A stretch of DNA of 64,000 nucleotides from positions 327,284 to 391,283 of the forward strand of contig NZ_JAUSRF010000004.1 in NCBI RefSeq assembly GCF_030811685.1. Reading direction: 5' to 3'. A program made the position numbers and the translations under genes. The notes beneath the pieces were generated by a model that was not told where the DNA came from, ran no database searches, and worked only from the letters and a program-made list of their open reading frames with translations. This DNA is from Neorhizobium huautlense (GTDB lineage Bacteria; Pseudomonadota; Alphaproteobacteria; Rhizobiales; Rhizobiaceae). Of the stretch, positions 47,138 to 56,249 are shown one piece after another (position 1 is the stretch's first letter; every line of letters begins with the position of its first letter).

Positions 47138-48001
47138 ATGACGGCGCACGCACGTTTCATTTTTCTCCTCCCCCTGCTGCTGGCGTCCGGCGCCCATGCC
47201 GACGACACCACCATCGCAGTGCGCCCCAACAAAAATTCCGGCGTAACGACGGCGGCCAAGCCCACCTTGGCCACGCCCGCGCCGGCCATGCGCCAAAGGG
47301 CACCGGCATTGCTGGAACCAAGCCTGCGCGTCGCCCACTCTGGCGACAGCAGACGCCCGCGCGTGGCGCTGACCTTCGATGCCTGCATGGGAAAGACGGA
47401 TGACCGCATCCTTTCCGTTCTGGTATCCGAGCGCATTCCGGCCACCATTTTCGTCACGGCACGCTGGCTGCGCACCAATCCGCAGGCAGTCGCCATCCTC
47501 AAGCAGAATGCCGACCTGTTCGAGATCGAGAACCATGGCCAGAATCATGTGCCGGCCGTTGATGCGCCGGTTTCGATCTACGGGATCGCAGCGGCAGGCT
47601 CGAGCGACGCGGTATTGCGGGAAGTGAGAGGCGGAGCCGATGCCATAAACGCTGCGGGTTTTGCAGCGCCAAAATGGTTTCGCGGCTCAACAGCCAGATA
47701 TGATGCATCCGCCATCCGCCAGATCCGCTCCATGGGCTACAGGATTGCCGGATATTCCCTGAATGGCGACGGAGGCTCCCTGCTTGGCGCAGCCGTCGCG
47801 GAGAAAAAGATCGCTGCCGCCAAGGATGGCGACGTGGTGATTGCCCATATCAACCAGCCGACCCATGCGGCCGGTGAAGGCGTGGCGCGCGCCCTTCTGA
47901 CACTGAAGAAGCGGGGCGTCGAATTCGTTCGGCTACTGGATACCGAAGAAACCGGCGACCACGATACGACACGCGATATCGTGGCGGCTGTCGGTCAGTA
48001 A
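47138..48001 (+). CDS. Exported polysaccharide deacetylase-family protein
   Basis: 287 residues. Signal peptide of about 21 residues (RFIFLLPLLLASGAHA). NodB-like domain from about 70: VALTFDACMGKTDDRI carries the first Asp motif, TIFVTARWLRTNP follows, and the metal-binding histidines are in IENHGQNHVP (about 130-139). Later WFRGSTARYD and GDVVIAHINQPTHAAGEGVA fit the remaining motifs. It should act in the periplasm or cell wall on an acetylated glycan; substrate unknown. Its 3' end overlaps the convergent DUF930 gene by 7 bp. Confidence 0.87.
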   Translation: MTAHARFIFLLPLLLASGAHADDTTIAVRPNKNSGVTTAAKPTLATPAPAMRQRAPALLEPSLRVAHSGDSRRPRVALTFDACMGKTDDRILSVLVSERIPATIFVTARWLRTNPQAVAILKQNADLFEIENHGQNHVPAVDAPVSIYGIAAAGSSDAVLREVRGGADAINAAGFAAPKWFRGSTARYDASAIRQIRSMGYRIAGYSLNGDGGSLLGAAVAEKKIAAAKDGDVVIAHINQPTHAAGEGVARALLTLKKRGVEFVRLLDTEETGDHDTTRDIVAAVGQ

Positions 48002-49095
48002 GCCGGGAAACCACGCTTGCGCCATTCACTTTTCGGAATGGCGCCGCCGACCTGATGCGAAAACGAAACGACCTTCATCGCCTGCCCGTCGACCTCACAG
48101 CGGAAACTCACGTCATACCACCGGTCCCGGGCACGAAAACCGATGGAACGTGCATCGATGACGTTTTCTCCGGTCAACCGTGGTTTTGGCAGAAGATTGG
48201 GGTTGTAGGCGGGAGAACCGTGGCGCAACTGTTCGCGCAGCTCCGTATTGCAGAGTTCCGCCGCCCTTTCCCCACGCGACATGCTGCCCATCGCAATGGT
48301 CGCCAGCGGATTATCGGTAACGCTGGGAGAAAACAGCTGCCCCGCCTTCTGCAGGACCGGCGTTTCTGCCGGCTTTGCCTCCTGATCCGCCTCTGGTGAT
48401 TCGGACGGACCGGCGGCAGCAATGTCCGTATTCACCATCTCATTGCGTGGAGCAGGCACTGGAACCGGGACGCCGCCACCCTCGCTGGCAACCGGACCTT
48501 CCGCCACATCGGGCACGGTGATTTCCTCCGGCACGGGCGCACCGGCAGCCTCCGCTTTGTTTTCCGCCTCTGCGACGTCCTGCTGCTCGGCATCGGCATC
48601 GGCCAGCGGCTCATCGCGCGCGGCGGAATTTTCAGGCACGGGTTCAGCCTGCGGCAGCAATTCAGCCTGTTGCGGCATATCAGGCTCAGGCGGCTTTTCC
48701 GCCGCCTCGCCCTTATCGGCGGAAGCGCCATCCTCAGCCTTCTCAGGTCCGGCATCCTTGTCCCCGAACTGAACGACGGGACGAAATGTATCGAGTGGCT
48801 GGCCTGAACCGGCCTCTTCCGGCGCCTGCGCCGCGTCACTGGCCGGTGGCGGCTCGGGCTGCTGCTGCGCCTCTTCCTCAGCCTCGGCGGATGGTGCGGG
48901 CGGGGGCGGCAACTCTTCGGCCTTCTCCTGTTCCGGCGGCACGATCTCGACGCTGACGACTTCCTCCGCCTCGGGCTTCGGCAGTTCGAACGGAATGCCG
49001 ACAAGAATGACGAACGCAATCAGGCCATGGATCATGAAGGAGGCAACTATGCCCCATCTCCACATGCCGTTCCGCGTCTCAACATCATCCGCCAT
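47995..49095 (-). CDS. TonB-like anchored DUF930 protein
   Basis: 366 residues. A short cytoplasmic N-terminus and one membrane helix (about 14-35, GIVASFMIHGLIAFVILVGI), as in TonB. A long Pro/Glu/Ala-rich periplasmic linker follows (about 38-255, starting PEAEEVVSVEIVPPEQEKAE). The C-terminal 110 residues form a DUF930 domain with MGSMSRGERAAELCNTELRE and VIDARSIGFRARDRWYDVSF, two cysteines probably paired. The layout suggests a protein that spans the periplasm, but DUF930 has no known function and no ExbBD genes are near. Confidence 0.82.
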   Translation of the reverse strand: MADDVETRNGMWRWGIVASFMIHGLIAFVILVGIPFELPKPEAEEVVSVEIVPPEQEKAEELPPPPAPSAEAEEEAQQQPEPPPASDAAQAPEEAGSGQPLDTFRPVVQFGDKDAGPEKAEDGASADKGEAAEKPPEPDMPQQAELLPQAEPVPENSAARDEPLADADAEQQDVAEAENKAEAAGAPVPEEITVPDVAEGPVASEGGGVPVPVPAPRNEMVNTDIAAAGPSESPEADQEAKPAETPVLQKAGQLFSPSVTDNPLATIAMGSMSRGERAAELCNTELREQLRHGSPAYNPNLLPKPRLTGENVIDARSIGFRARDRWYDVSFRCEVDGQAMKVVSFSHQVGGAIPKSEWRKRGFPAY

Positions 49096-49193
49096 GCTGT
49101 CGATGTAGGATGGAAATCACGCCCGATCGAGTCCCCGTCCGATCAAAATCGACTGAACACCACGGTTTTCTTGGCGCTTGAAAACAAACCGAC

Positions 49194-49204
49194 CATACGG
49201 TATG
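49194..49204 (+). promoter_or_regulatory. Probable TetR operator (autoregulation)
   Basis: CATAC-G-GTATG, a perfect inverted repeat centred 12 bp before the TetR start codon, flanked by AAACCGAC and TTTATCC. Position and form suit a TetR-family operator controlling the TetR/SMR pair. Confidence 0.6.
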
Positions 49205-49211
49205 TTTATCC

Positions 49212-49781
49212 ATGTCCAAAGCTCACAGACGCGAAAAACAACCGGATACGGTGCGCCGCTCCCTCCTCGATCAGGCCGCGCGCCATGCCGCGGAAGACGG
49301 TCTCAGCGCCATCACGTTGCAGTCGGTGGCCGATGCCGCCCATGTCACCAAGGGTGGCCTGCTACACCATTTCCCCAGCAAACAGGCTCTGATCGAAGCT
49401 GTCTTCGAGGACCTGCTCGGCACGCTGGATGAAGAGATCGACCGCCTGATGCAGGCCGATACGGCCGCGAATGGCAGCTTTACCCGCGCCTATATCGCCG
49501 CGTTTTTCGAAGTGGCACGAGCGGGCGACGCCAGCCCATGGGCCGCACTTTCGGTATCCTGCATGACCGATGCGAAACTGCGCGCTCGCTGGTCGCAATG
49601 GATGCACGAGCGGCTGGAACGGCATTCGGAAACGGACAGCGCCCCGCATCTGGCCATTGCCCGTTACGCCGCCGACGGCATCTGGCTTGCCAATCTCACG
49701 GAAATATCCGGGCTTCCCGCCGGCGAACTCGACCGGCTGCACGATCAACTCAAGACAATGACATCCACGGAAAAACCATGA
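49212..49781 (+). CDS. TetR-family transcriptional regulator of a small multidrug efflux gene
   Basis: 189 residues. The N-terminal helix-turn-helix is clear: RSLLDQAARHAAEDGLSAIT (about 17-36) and LQSVADAAHVTKGGLLHHFP (about 37-56, typical TetR recognition helix). The rest is a helical ligand-binding domain with YIAAFFEVARAGDASPWAAL. The stop overlaps the efflux gene start (ATGA at 49778), so both are co-transcribed. It probably represses this operon until an efflux substrate binds. Confidence 0.92.
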   Translation: MSKAHRREKQPDTVRRSLLDQAARHAAEDGLSAITLQSVADAAHVTKGGLLHHFPSKQALIEAVFEDLLGTLDEEIDRLMQADTAANGSFTRAYIAAFFEVARAGDASPWAALSVSCMTDAKLRARWSQWMHERLERHSETDSAPHLAIARYAADGIWLANLTEISGLPAGELDRLHDQLKTMTSTEKP

Positions 49782-50122
49782 ACCCCGCCCTTCTCACCTA
49801 CGGCTCGCTTGCCATCGCCATCGCGCTCGAAGTCGTCGGCACGACGCTTTTGCAGCAAAGCCAGCAGTTCACCCGGCTTCTGCCGACACTCGGCATGGCG
49901 CTGTGTTACGGTACCGCCTTTTATCTCCTGTCGATCGTGCTCCGAACCATGCCGGTCGGCATTGCCTACGGCATCTGGAGCGGGCTCGGCATCGTGCTGG
50001 TATCGGCCGTTGGCGTATTCCTGTTCAAGCAGACACTGGATCTGGCCGCAATCCTGGGCCTTGGCCTGATCATTGCCGGCGTGGTTGTGGTCAACGTGTT
50101 TTCGAACAGCGTTTCGCATTGA
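49778..50122 (+). CDS. Small multidrug resistance (SMR) efflux protein, EmrE-like
   Basis: 114 residues, four membrane helices. The essential membrane Glu is in helix 1 (SLAIAIALEVVGTTLLQQS; Glu about 14). PVGIAYGIWSGLGIVLVSAV (about 56-75) is the SMR signature in helix 3, with the GIxxxG-type end of helix 4 in GLGLIIAGVVVVNVFS. SMR proteins export cationic compounds in exchange for protons as dimers. A single gene favours a homodimeric, EmrE-type pump. Some SMR proteins export guanidinium instead; no guanidine riboswitch is seen. Controlled by the coupled TetR gene. Confidence 0.93.
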   Translation: MNPALLTYGSLAIAIALEVVGTTLLQQSQQFTRLLPTLGMALCYGTAFYLLSIVLRTMPVGIAYGIWSGLGIVLVSAVGVFLFKQTLDLAAILGLGLIIAGVVVVNVFSNSVSH

Positions 50123-50177
50123 TTGCGGGAAACCGTTGCTGCGCGTATGATCCCTGCCTTGAAGCCTGGAGGTTCTA

Positions 50178-50438
50178 ATGGCGACCGTTTCAGTGGCAGA
50201 AGCACAGGAAAAGCTCGGTGAACTGATCGACCGCGTCGCACGCGGCGAGACTGTCGAAATTGTGCGAGATGGAAAACCGGTGGCGACGTTAAAGGCACCG
50301 GAGCGCAAGCCAGAGCCGGCACGAAGAAAAGAACCCGTCGACCTGGAGCGATTAAAAGCAATTCGCGATCAGATGCCGGTACAGATTGAAAATGCCGGCG
50401 AGTTCATGCGGAAGGTACGCGACGGCGAAAGATACTGA
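50178..50438 (+). CDS. Phd/YefM-type antitoxin of a type II toxin-antitoxin pair
   Basis: 86 residues; GGAGG precedes the ATG. VSVAEAQEKLGELIDRVARG and VEIVRDGKPVATLKAP are the standard N-terminal DNA-binding fold of Phd/YefM antitoxins; the basic and helical C-terminus (from about 50) would bind the toxin. It overlaps the toxin gene by one base (TGATG). It should repress its own operon and neutralise the PIN toxin, but the toxin gene is now frameshifted. Confidence 0.92.
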   Translation: MATVSVAEAQEKLGELIDRVARGETVEIVRDGKPVATLKAPERKPEPARRKEPVDLERLKAIRDQMPVQIENAGEFMRKVRDGERY

Positions 50439-50849
50439 TGTATTATGTAGATACATCAGTACTGATTGCACTTCTCGTCGGCGAACCGACAGTCGACATC
50501 GTGTCGAGATGGATGGACCATCACCGAGACGAACGCCTTTTCATCAGCGAATGGACTTACACAGAATTTTCCTCTGCACTGTCTGTAAAAGCGCGTGTCG
50601 AAAAAATTTCGCCCTCTTTAAGAAAGCTCGCTTTGGGCGGCTTCCTTCAGATGGCCAATAACTCACTTGAAGTGGCGCCAGTCTTCTCCCGCCATTTTAA
50701 GACCGCAGCCCATCTCGCAGATCAAATGGAGCTCCGGTGACGCCCTCCATCTCGCTGTCGCAACGGAATTCAACGCCGAAATCATCACCCTCGACAAACG
50801 CTTCGCCGCCGCCGCCAAAACCATCGGCGCCCGCTGCACGCTTCTCTGA
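50438..50849 (+). pseudogene. PIN-domain (VapC-type) toxin gene broken by a frameshift
   Basis: The first frame begins MYYVDTSVLIALLVGEP with the first catalytic Asp and runs 100 codons to a stop at 50738-50740. The PIN domain continues in another frame from about 50735 as SGDALHLAVATEFNAEIITL, which carries the third conserved Asp and the last acidic Asp (LDKRF). Normally this reads as one protein with LRAGDALHLA. A loss of 2 or 5 bases near 50733-50738 explains the shift. Unless this is a sequencing error, the RNase toxin lacks its third and fourth acidic residues and should be inactive. The upstream antitoxin is intact. Confidence 0.88.
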
Positions 50850-50865
50850 TCGCTCCCAGCCAAAC

Positions 50866-50898
50866 AAAAACCCGGCCAACCTTGCGGTGGACCGGGTC
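50866..50898 (-). terminator. Rho-independent terminator of rpoD
   Basis: On the minus strand ACCCGGTCCACC pairs imperfectly with GGTTGGCCGGGT around CGCAA, followed by TTTT, about 30 bp after the rpoD stop. Confidence 0.85.
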
Positions 50899-50925
50899 TC
50901 TTGATGTCTTCTTACCGCCAGCTGA

Positions 50926-52971
50926 TCAGCTGTCGAGGAACGACCGCAGCTTGCGCGAGCGGCTCGGGTGCTTCAGCTTGCGCAGCGCCTTCGCTTCGAT
51001 CTGACGGATACGTTCGCGGGTAACCGAGAACTGCTGGCCGACTTCTTCGAGCGTGTGGTCGGTGTTCATGCCGATGCCGAAACGCATGCGCAGAACACGT
51101 TCTTCACGCGGCGTCAGCGATGCCAGAACGCGGGTCGTCGTTTCGCGCAGGTTCGCCTGAATGGCGGCGTCGATCGGCAGAAGCGCGTTCTTGTCCTCGA
51201 TGAAGTCACCGAGATGGCTATCCTCTTCATCACCCACCGGGGTTTCGAGCGAGATCGGCTCCTTGGCGATCTTCAGGACCTTGCGGACCTTTTCGAGCGG
51301 CATTGCCAGCTTTTCAGCCAGCTCTTCCGGGGTCGGCTCGCGGCCGATTTCGTGCAGCATCTGGCGCGAGGTACGAACGATCTTGTTGATCGTTTCGATC
51401 ATGTGCACCGGAATACGGATCGTGCGGGCCTGGTCGGCGATCGAACGGGTGATCGCCTGCCGGATCCACCATGTCGCATAGGTCGAGAACTTGTAACCGC
51501 GACGGTATTCGAACTTGTCGACCGCCTTCATCAGGCCGATATTGCCTTCCTGAATGAGGTCGAGGAACTGCAGACCGCGGTTCGTGTACTTCTTGGCGAT
51601 GGAGATGACGAGACGAAGGTTCGCTTCGACCATTTCCTTCTTGGCGATACGCGCTTCGCGTTCGCCCTTCTGCACCATCGACACGATGCGACGGAATTCC
51701 GAGATCGAAATGCCGGTTTCCGTTGCGAGATTCTGGATCTCCTGACGGATGTCGCGGATCGTGCTGTTTTCAGCCTTGGCGAATTCCTTCCAGCCGCGGG
51801 CGGCAAGGTTTCCGATCGACTGCATCCAGTGCGGATCGAGCTCGGCACCCTGATACTGCTCAAGGAAACTATCGCGCTTGACGCCATAGGATTCGGCCAG
51901 ACGCAGCAGACGGCCTTCGTTCTGCATCAGACGCTTGGAAATGTCGTAAAGCTGCTCGACGAGGCTGTCGACACGGTTCTGGTTCAGCGACAGCGACTTG
52001 ACGGCCGTGATCAGCTGATCCTTGAGTTCCTTGTAGCGACGCTCCTGGCCGGACGACAGCGTGCCAGTGCAGGAAAGGCGTGCCTCGACCTGCTGATCCT
52101 GCAGCTTGCGCAGCTTCTTGTAGACGTCGGCAATGATGTCGAGCGTTTCCATGACCTGCGGGCGCAGTTCCGCTTCCATGGCGGCCAGGGACAGGCTCGA
52201 CTCGTCGTCGTCCTCTTCCTCTTCCTCCATCGGCAGGTCACCGCCGACGGCGGTGATGTCGTCGTCATTGGCAGCCCGGCTCTTGCGGGTCTTTTCCTTT
52301 TCTTCGGCGGCCTTGCGGTCGGCCTCGATCTTTTCCGGGCTCTGGAACTGCGGCGCAGCCTTGGCTTCCGGACCCGAATAGGTCGTTTCGAGGTCGATGA
52401 TCTCGCGCAGCAGCGTCGTGCCTTCGTTGAGTTCGTCGCGCCAGATGATCAGCGCCTGGAACGTCAACGGGCTCTCACAGAGACCGGAAATCATCGTCTC
52501 GCGGCCGGCTTCGATGCGCTTGGCGATGGCGATTTCGCCTTCGCGCGACAGAAGCTCCACGGAACCCATTTCGCGCAGATACATGCGCACCGGGTCATCC
52601 GTACGGTCGGTCGGCTCTTTCTTCTTCGCGGTCGCGACGGCTGTGCCGGCGGATGGCGCCAGTTCGCCGCCTTCGCTTTCGGAATCGTCATCGCCGTCGT
52701 CGTCTGATTCGGCCTTTTCCTCGGCCTCTTCGTCCTCGACAACATTGATGCCCATATCCGAGAGCATCGCCATGACGTCTTCGATCTGCTCGGACGTCAC
52801 TTCTTCGGAGGGAAGCACCGAGTTCAGTTCGTCCATCGTCACATAGCCGCGCTTCTTCGCGGCCTTGATCATTTTTTTGACCGCGTCATCGGAAAGATCG
52901 AGAAGCGGACCATCCGTAGCGCCTTCGCGTTCGGTTTCTGCTTCTTCGTTTTCTTTGACTTTAGTTGCCAT
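50926..52971 (-). CDS. rpoD: Primary sigma factor RpoD (sigma-70)
   Basis: 681 residues, the usual length in Rhizobiaceae. Region 1.1 (about 20-90); an acidic stretch and large non-conserved insert (about 90-390); region 2 with [40 protein letters not shown] and [20 protein letters not shown] (about 450-540); region 3; region 4 with [17 protein letters not shown] [18 protein letters not shown] and [20 protein letters not shown] for -35 recognition. Directs RNA polymerase to housekeeping promoters. It follows dnaG on the same strand, the classical rpsU-dnaG-rpoD type order without rpsU. Confidence 0.98.
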   Translation of the reverse strand: MATKVKENEEAETEREGATDGPLLDLSDDAVKKMIKAAKKRGYVTMDELNSVLPSEEVTSEQIEDVMAMLSDMGINVVEDEEAEEKAESDDDGDDDSESEGGELAPSAGTAVATAKKKEPTDRTDDPVRMYLREMGSVELLSREGEIAIAKRIEAGRETMISGLCESPLTFQALIIWRDELNEGTTLLREIIDLETTYSGPEAKAAPQFQSPEKIEADRKAAEEKEKTRKSRAANDDDITAVGGDLPMEEEEEDDDESSLSLAAMEAELRPQVMETLDIIADVYKKLRKLQDQQVEARLSCTGTLSSGQERRYKELKDQLITAVKSLSLNQNRVDSLVEQLYDISKRLMQNEGRLLRLAESYGVKRDSFLEQYQGAELDPHWMQSIGNLAARGWKEFAKAENSTIRDIRQEIQNLATETGISISEFRRIVSMVQKGEREARIAKKEMVEANLRLVISIAKKYTNRGLQFLDLIQEGNIGLMKAVDKFEYRRGYKFSTYATWWIRQAITRSIADQARTIRIPVHMIETINKIVRTSRQMLHEIGREPTPEELAEKLAMPLEKVRKVLKIAKEPISLETPVGDEEDSHLGDFIEDKNALLPIDAAIQANLRETTTRVLASLTPREERVLRMRFGIGMNTDHTLEEVGQQFSVTRERIRQIEAKALRKLKHPSRSRKLRSFLDS

Positions 52972-53394
52972 TTAATTCGTCGCTTTCCCTGGACGCCATT
53001 CCGTCGCGGTTATCGGGTACTGCCTGTTACGGGTGATTTGCCACCCGCCGCCGCGAATCGCAATCACTCACCTAACCGACTGACCTTTAATTCGAGCTTA
53101 ACCACGCCGTCGGCGTTCGCCATAAAGGATCGATTGACCATCGGAGCCCCGCTCATGGTTCCTTGGCCTGTCCGATCCATCCACCTAATTCTGCCTGAAA
53201 CGGTGATTCCCACAAAATTCCTTCCCGTCAAGCTTTTCCCGGAAAATACCCACTGAAAACGGGTATTAATCAGAAAAAGTTGAGAGTGCTGGGTACGCGG
53301 GTTAAAGAGCCCTATCACTACGTCCGGCTGATATGTAGGCAGACGATCGTCAAAGACAAGCCTCCCTATCGTACAAAACAACCGGCGCTTTTAT
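52972..53394. other. rpoD upstream region, no gene recognised
   Basis: 423 bp between dnaG and rpoD. A 105-codon minus-strand frame (53064-53381) has no motif or ribosome binding site and I do not accept it. The region is somewhat lower in GC and should carry rpoD promoters; I could not assign boxes with confidence. Confidence 0.45.
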
Positions 53395-55398
53395 TCAGCC
53401 GTGCCCGACAGCCGCTCCCTTTATACGTCCCGACATCACACCAAAACCGTCGATAATCGCTTCCTGGTTCTCCAGACGCAGAATTTCATTGTGAACTTCC
53501 GATAGCGCCCTAAGCAATGCATCGCCACGCTCCGGCTCGTCACCCGGCGTTTCGGCGATCTCACGCTCCAGTTCGATCTTCTGCCAGCGCAACTCCTTGT
53601 TGCGAAGATAAAGCGCCAGCGTCTGCATATAGGCCTGCAGGGCGTCCTGCATGTCGGCCTCTTCGGTCGCGGTCCACAGGCGTGCATTGCGCACCTGCAC
53701 GGTCATGGACCTCAGAAGATCGGCAAAACCATTCTCTTCGAGCTGTTCGCGCACAAGTGCCGGTGTCGCCCGCGTGCCGGCCTTGGTGATGATCGCAAGC
53801 ACACAAGCCCAGAAACGCTGCAGATCGCGGTTTTCGAACTCGACCGTGGAAACATCATCATACTGGTCGAGCAGAAGAAGCGGATGATTGACGACGGTGA
53901 GCGCCAGCACGACTTCGCGCAGCGCCGGAAGCTCCACATGCCCACGCACGAGACCGGATTTCGCCAGCCGATCGGAGACAGCCACGCTGCCGCGAAACTC
54001 GCCGCGCCCCTGCTGCCCGCCACCACGAAAATTCTGGCGACCGCCGCCACCGCCCCTGCCCGGCTCGAAACCGCCACGCCGATCCGATCCGCGAAACAGC
54101 GTATTCAGCTGTTCGCGCATATGCTGCTGGTAATAGCGCCGGACATTTTCGTCGGCGATCACGGACACGATCTGCTTCAGCCGCGCCTCAAGCTCGGCCC
54201 GCCGTTCGGGCGTATCAAAGGTGGCACCGGTTGATTCGCGCTGCCAGATCATCGTGGCGAGCGGCTTTGCCTCGGCCAGTACACGGTCGAACGGCGCACG
54301 CCCCTCCTGCTTCACCAGATCGTCCGGGTCCTTGCCATCCGGCAGCATTGCGAATTTTACAGAGCGACCGGGCTTGATATGCGGCAGCGCCATATCCGCA
54401 GCGCGGTTGGCGGCGCGGATACCGGCGCCGTCACCATCAAAGCAGAGGATCGGCTGCGGCGTCATCCGCCACATCAGTTCCAGCTGGTTTTCGGTGAGCG
54501 CCGTGCCGAGCGGTGCCACGGCATTTTCGACGCCGGCCTGATAGAGCGCGATCACGTCCATGTAACCTTCGACGGCAATCACGTCGCCCGGCTCGGCACG
54601 GCCGCCCTGACGCCCTGCCATCTGCGCCGACTGGCGCGCGCGCGCGTGATTGTAAAGCACGCTGCCCTTGTGAAAGAGTTCGGTCTCGGGCGAGTTCATG
54701 TATTTGGCCGGTGCATCCGGCGCCATGGCGCGGCCACCGAAGGCGATCACCTTTTCCCGAACCGACAGGATCGGGAACATGATGCGATCGCGGAAATAAT
54801 CGTAGGAAACCGAAATGCCCTCGCCGTGGCGCACGAGACCACACGCCTCGATCAGATCCTTCGGCACGCCCTTGTTCGCCAGATGCTCCTTCAGCGCATT
54901 GCGGCTGTCGGCAGCAAAGCCCAGGCGAAATGTCTCGATGGTTTTTGCGGTGAGGCCACGGTCGCGCAGATAGGCCCGCGCCTTGGCACCGATCGGCGCC
55001 TGCAACTGCTCCTGAAAGAAAAGCGTCGCCATTTCCATCACGTCCTGCAGCGTGGTGCGCTGCTGTTCCCGTTTCTGCGCCTGCACGTCCGGTGCGGGCA
55101 TGGAAATGCCGGCCATGTCGGCAATCTGCTGCACCGCTTCGGGAAAGTTCAGCCCTTCCAGCTCGGTCAGGAAGCGGAAATGGTCGCCGGACACGCCACA
55201 GCCGAAGCAGTGGTAACGGCCCTTGCGGTCCTCGCAGTGAAAGCTTGGGCTCTTTTCGCCATGGAACGGGCAGCAGGCCCAATAATCGCCGCGCGATACA
55301 TTGGTCTTCTTGCGATCCCACGTCACGCGCCGCGCGACCACCGAGGAGATCGGCACACGGTCACGGATTTCATCAAGAAAGGTATCGGAAAAGCGCAT
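53395..55398 (-). CDS. dnaG: DNA primase DnaG
   Basis: 667 residues from MRFSDTFLDEIRDRVPISSV; GAGG is six bases ahead, so the longer frame to 55449 is not used. CHC2 zinc domain with CPFHGEKSPSFHCEDRKGRY and the last Cys pair in CFGCG (about 43-66). The catalytic core has the conserved YFRDRIMFPILSVREKVIAF and AKYMNSPETELFHKG. The TOPRIM motifs are in IAVEGYMDVIALYQAG and LCFDGDGAGIRAANRA. A Gly/Arg-rich linker (FEPGRGGGGGRQNFRGGGQQ, about 448-467) separates the C-terminal helicase-binding domain. Makes RNA primers at the replication fork with DnaB. Confidence 0.98.
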   Translation of the reverse strand: MRFSDTFLDEIRDRVPISSVVARRVTWDRKKTNVSRGDYWACCPFHGEKSPSFHCEDRKGRYHCFGCGVSGDHFRFLTELEGLNFPEAVQQIADMAGISMPAPDVQAQKREQQRTTLQDVMEMATLFFQEQLQAPIGAKARAYLRDRGLTAKTIETFRLGFAADSRNALKEHLANKGVPKDLIEACGLVRHGEGISVSYDYFRDRIMFPILSVREKVIAFGGRAMAPDAPAKYMNSPETELFHKGSVLYNHARARQSAQMAGRQGGRAEPGDVIAVEGYMDVIALYQAGVENAVAPLGTALTENQLELMWRMTPQPILCFDGDGAGIRAANRAADMALPHIKPGRSVKFAMLPDGKDPDDLVKQEGRAPFDRVLAEAKPLATMIWQRESTGATFDTPERRAELEARLKQIVSVIADENVRRYYQQHMREQLNTLFRGSDRRGGFEPGRGGGGGRQNFRGGGQQGRGEFRGSVAVSDRLAKSGLVRGHVELPALREVVLALTVVNHPLLLLDQYDDVSTVEFENRDLQRFWACVLAIITKAGTRATPALVREQLEENGFADLLRSMTVQVRNARLWTATEEADMQDALQAYMQTLALYLRNKELRWQKIELEREIAETPGDEPERGDALLRALSEVHNEILRLENQEAIIDGFGVMSGRIKGAAVGHG

Positions 55399-55773
55399 TG
55401 TCACCTCGGAGCCTGCTTCCATATAAGCACCGGCACGGCGGAACGCCATTCTATAACATGAGTCTTGCGCACACAGTGCCCGCTATTCACAGGCTCAACC
55501 TTTGTCTCCATAGCGCAAGATCAGGCAAATTTGCGGCAGCCTTGCCCGGCCGAAGATTATCTTTTTGTAATTTGAAAAGCACGTCGCGCGAGATCAATCT
55601 GCATCTCAGGTCAGGAAGCGTCAGCGGCTTTTTTCAAAGCGCCGACAATGTACCGCGCAACCGGGTACAAACTTCCTTGGCTCTTCGGGTGGAGATGTCA
55701 CCATCAAGGTGATGTTGGCCGCCTACCTCGCCGGCGGCAAGTCCGCAGTCGGCCGGCGGGATGCATGAAGAGC

Positions 55774-55810
55774 AAAAAGGCCGGGGTCCATGATCGGATC
55801 CCGGCCTTTT
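55774..55810. terminator. Strong bidirectional terminator
   Basis: AAAAAGGCCGGGGTCC and GGATCCCGGCCTTTT form a long stem around ATGATC (one G bulge), with A- and T-runs on both sides. It may end a short plus-strand transcript from 55.5-55.8 kb, or minus-strand transcripts entering from the right before dnaG. Confidence 0.88.
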
Positions 55811-55993
55811 CTTTGCTCGCACCACGTCATCCCCGGTCCTCTCTCCCTCGTCATCCCGACCTCCCCCTCCGTCATTCTCGCCCTTGTGGCGGAAATAAGA
55901 GAGCGCCCAGCTGGCCGAAGTCACCCAAAAAGAAAGCCCCTCACTTGAGATTTCTAGCACTTAGCTGAATCTAAGATGTTGATATCGCTTTCG

Positions 55994-56115
55994 CTCTCGC
56001 AAGGGGAGAGATAACGGTGCGGCACCCTCGACGCCTCCCTCTCCCCTTGCGGGAGAGGATAGCAAGTCAGCGAGAGGCGAAGCCGATCGCTGGACGCGCT
56101 TGGTGAGGGTTACCC
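55994..56115. repeat. RIME-like palindromic repeat, second copy type
   Basis: CTCTCGCAAGGGGAGAG (55994-56010) is almost the exact inverse of CTCTCCCCTTGCGGGAGAG (about 56039-56057), and CCTCTCCC/GGGAGAGG forms an inner 8-bp stem. The tail GCAAGTCAGCGAGAGG and CTTGGTGAGGGTT is typical of rhizobial intergenic palindromic elements. It differs in arms from the copy at 11281. Confidence 0.7.
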
Positions 56116-56249
56116 CCGGACTCTACGTCCTGAACGCCGGTCCGGCCTACACCTCCATGTCGCAAACAGAACACGTTGCCCCGATTGCCTTATTTCCGGA
56201 AAATAGTTCCAAGCGAAATCAACGGCTTGTAAAAAAGTTGAACCCCACT

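Larger units (their letters stand above)
55399..56249. other. Long spacer upstream of dnaG: terminator and repeat, no gene recognised
   Basis: About 850 bp, carrying the dnaG promoter region on the right-hand side of the gene, a strong hairpin at 55774-55810 and a RIME-like repeat at 55994-56115. Open frames (55648-55968 plus, 55634-55960 minus) overlap the hairpin and have no motif; I do not accept them. Confidence 0.5.

Noticed and set aside
53064..53381. 105-codon minus-strand frame between dnaG and rpoD
   Set aside because: No ribosome binding site or recognisable fold, and it lies in the expected rpoD promoter region.
55634..55960. 108-codon minus-strand frame
   Set aside because: It runs through a strong terminator hairpin and a low-complexity region; not a credible protein.
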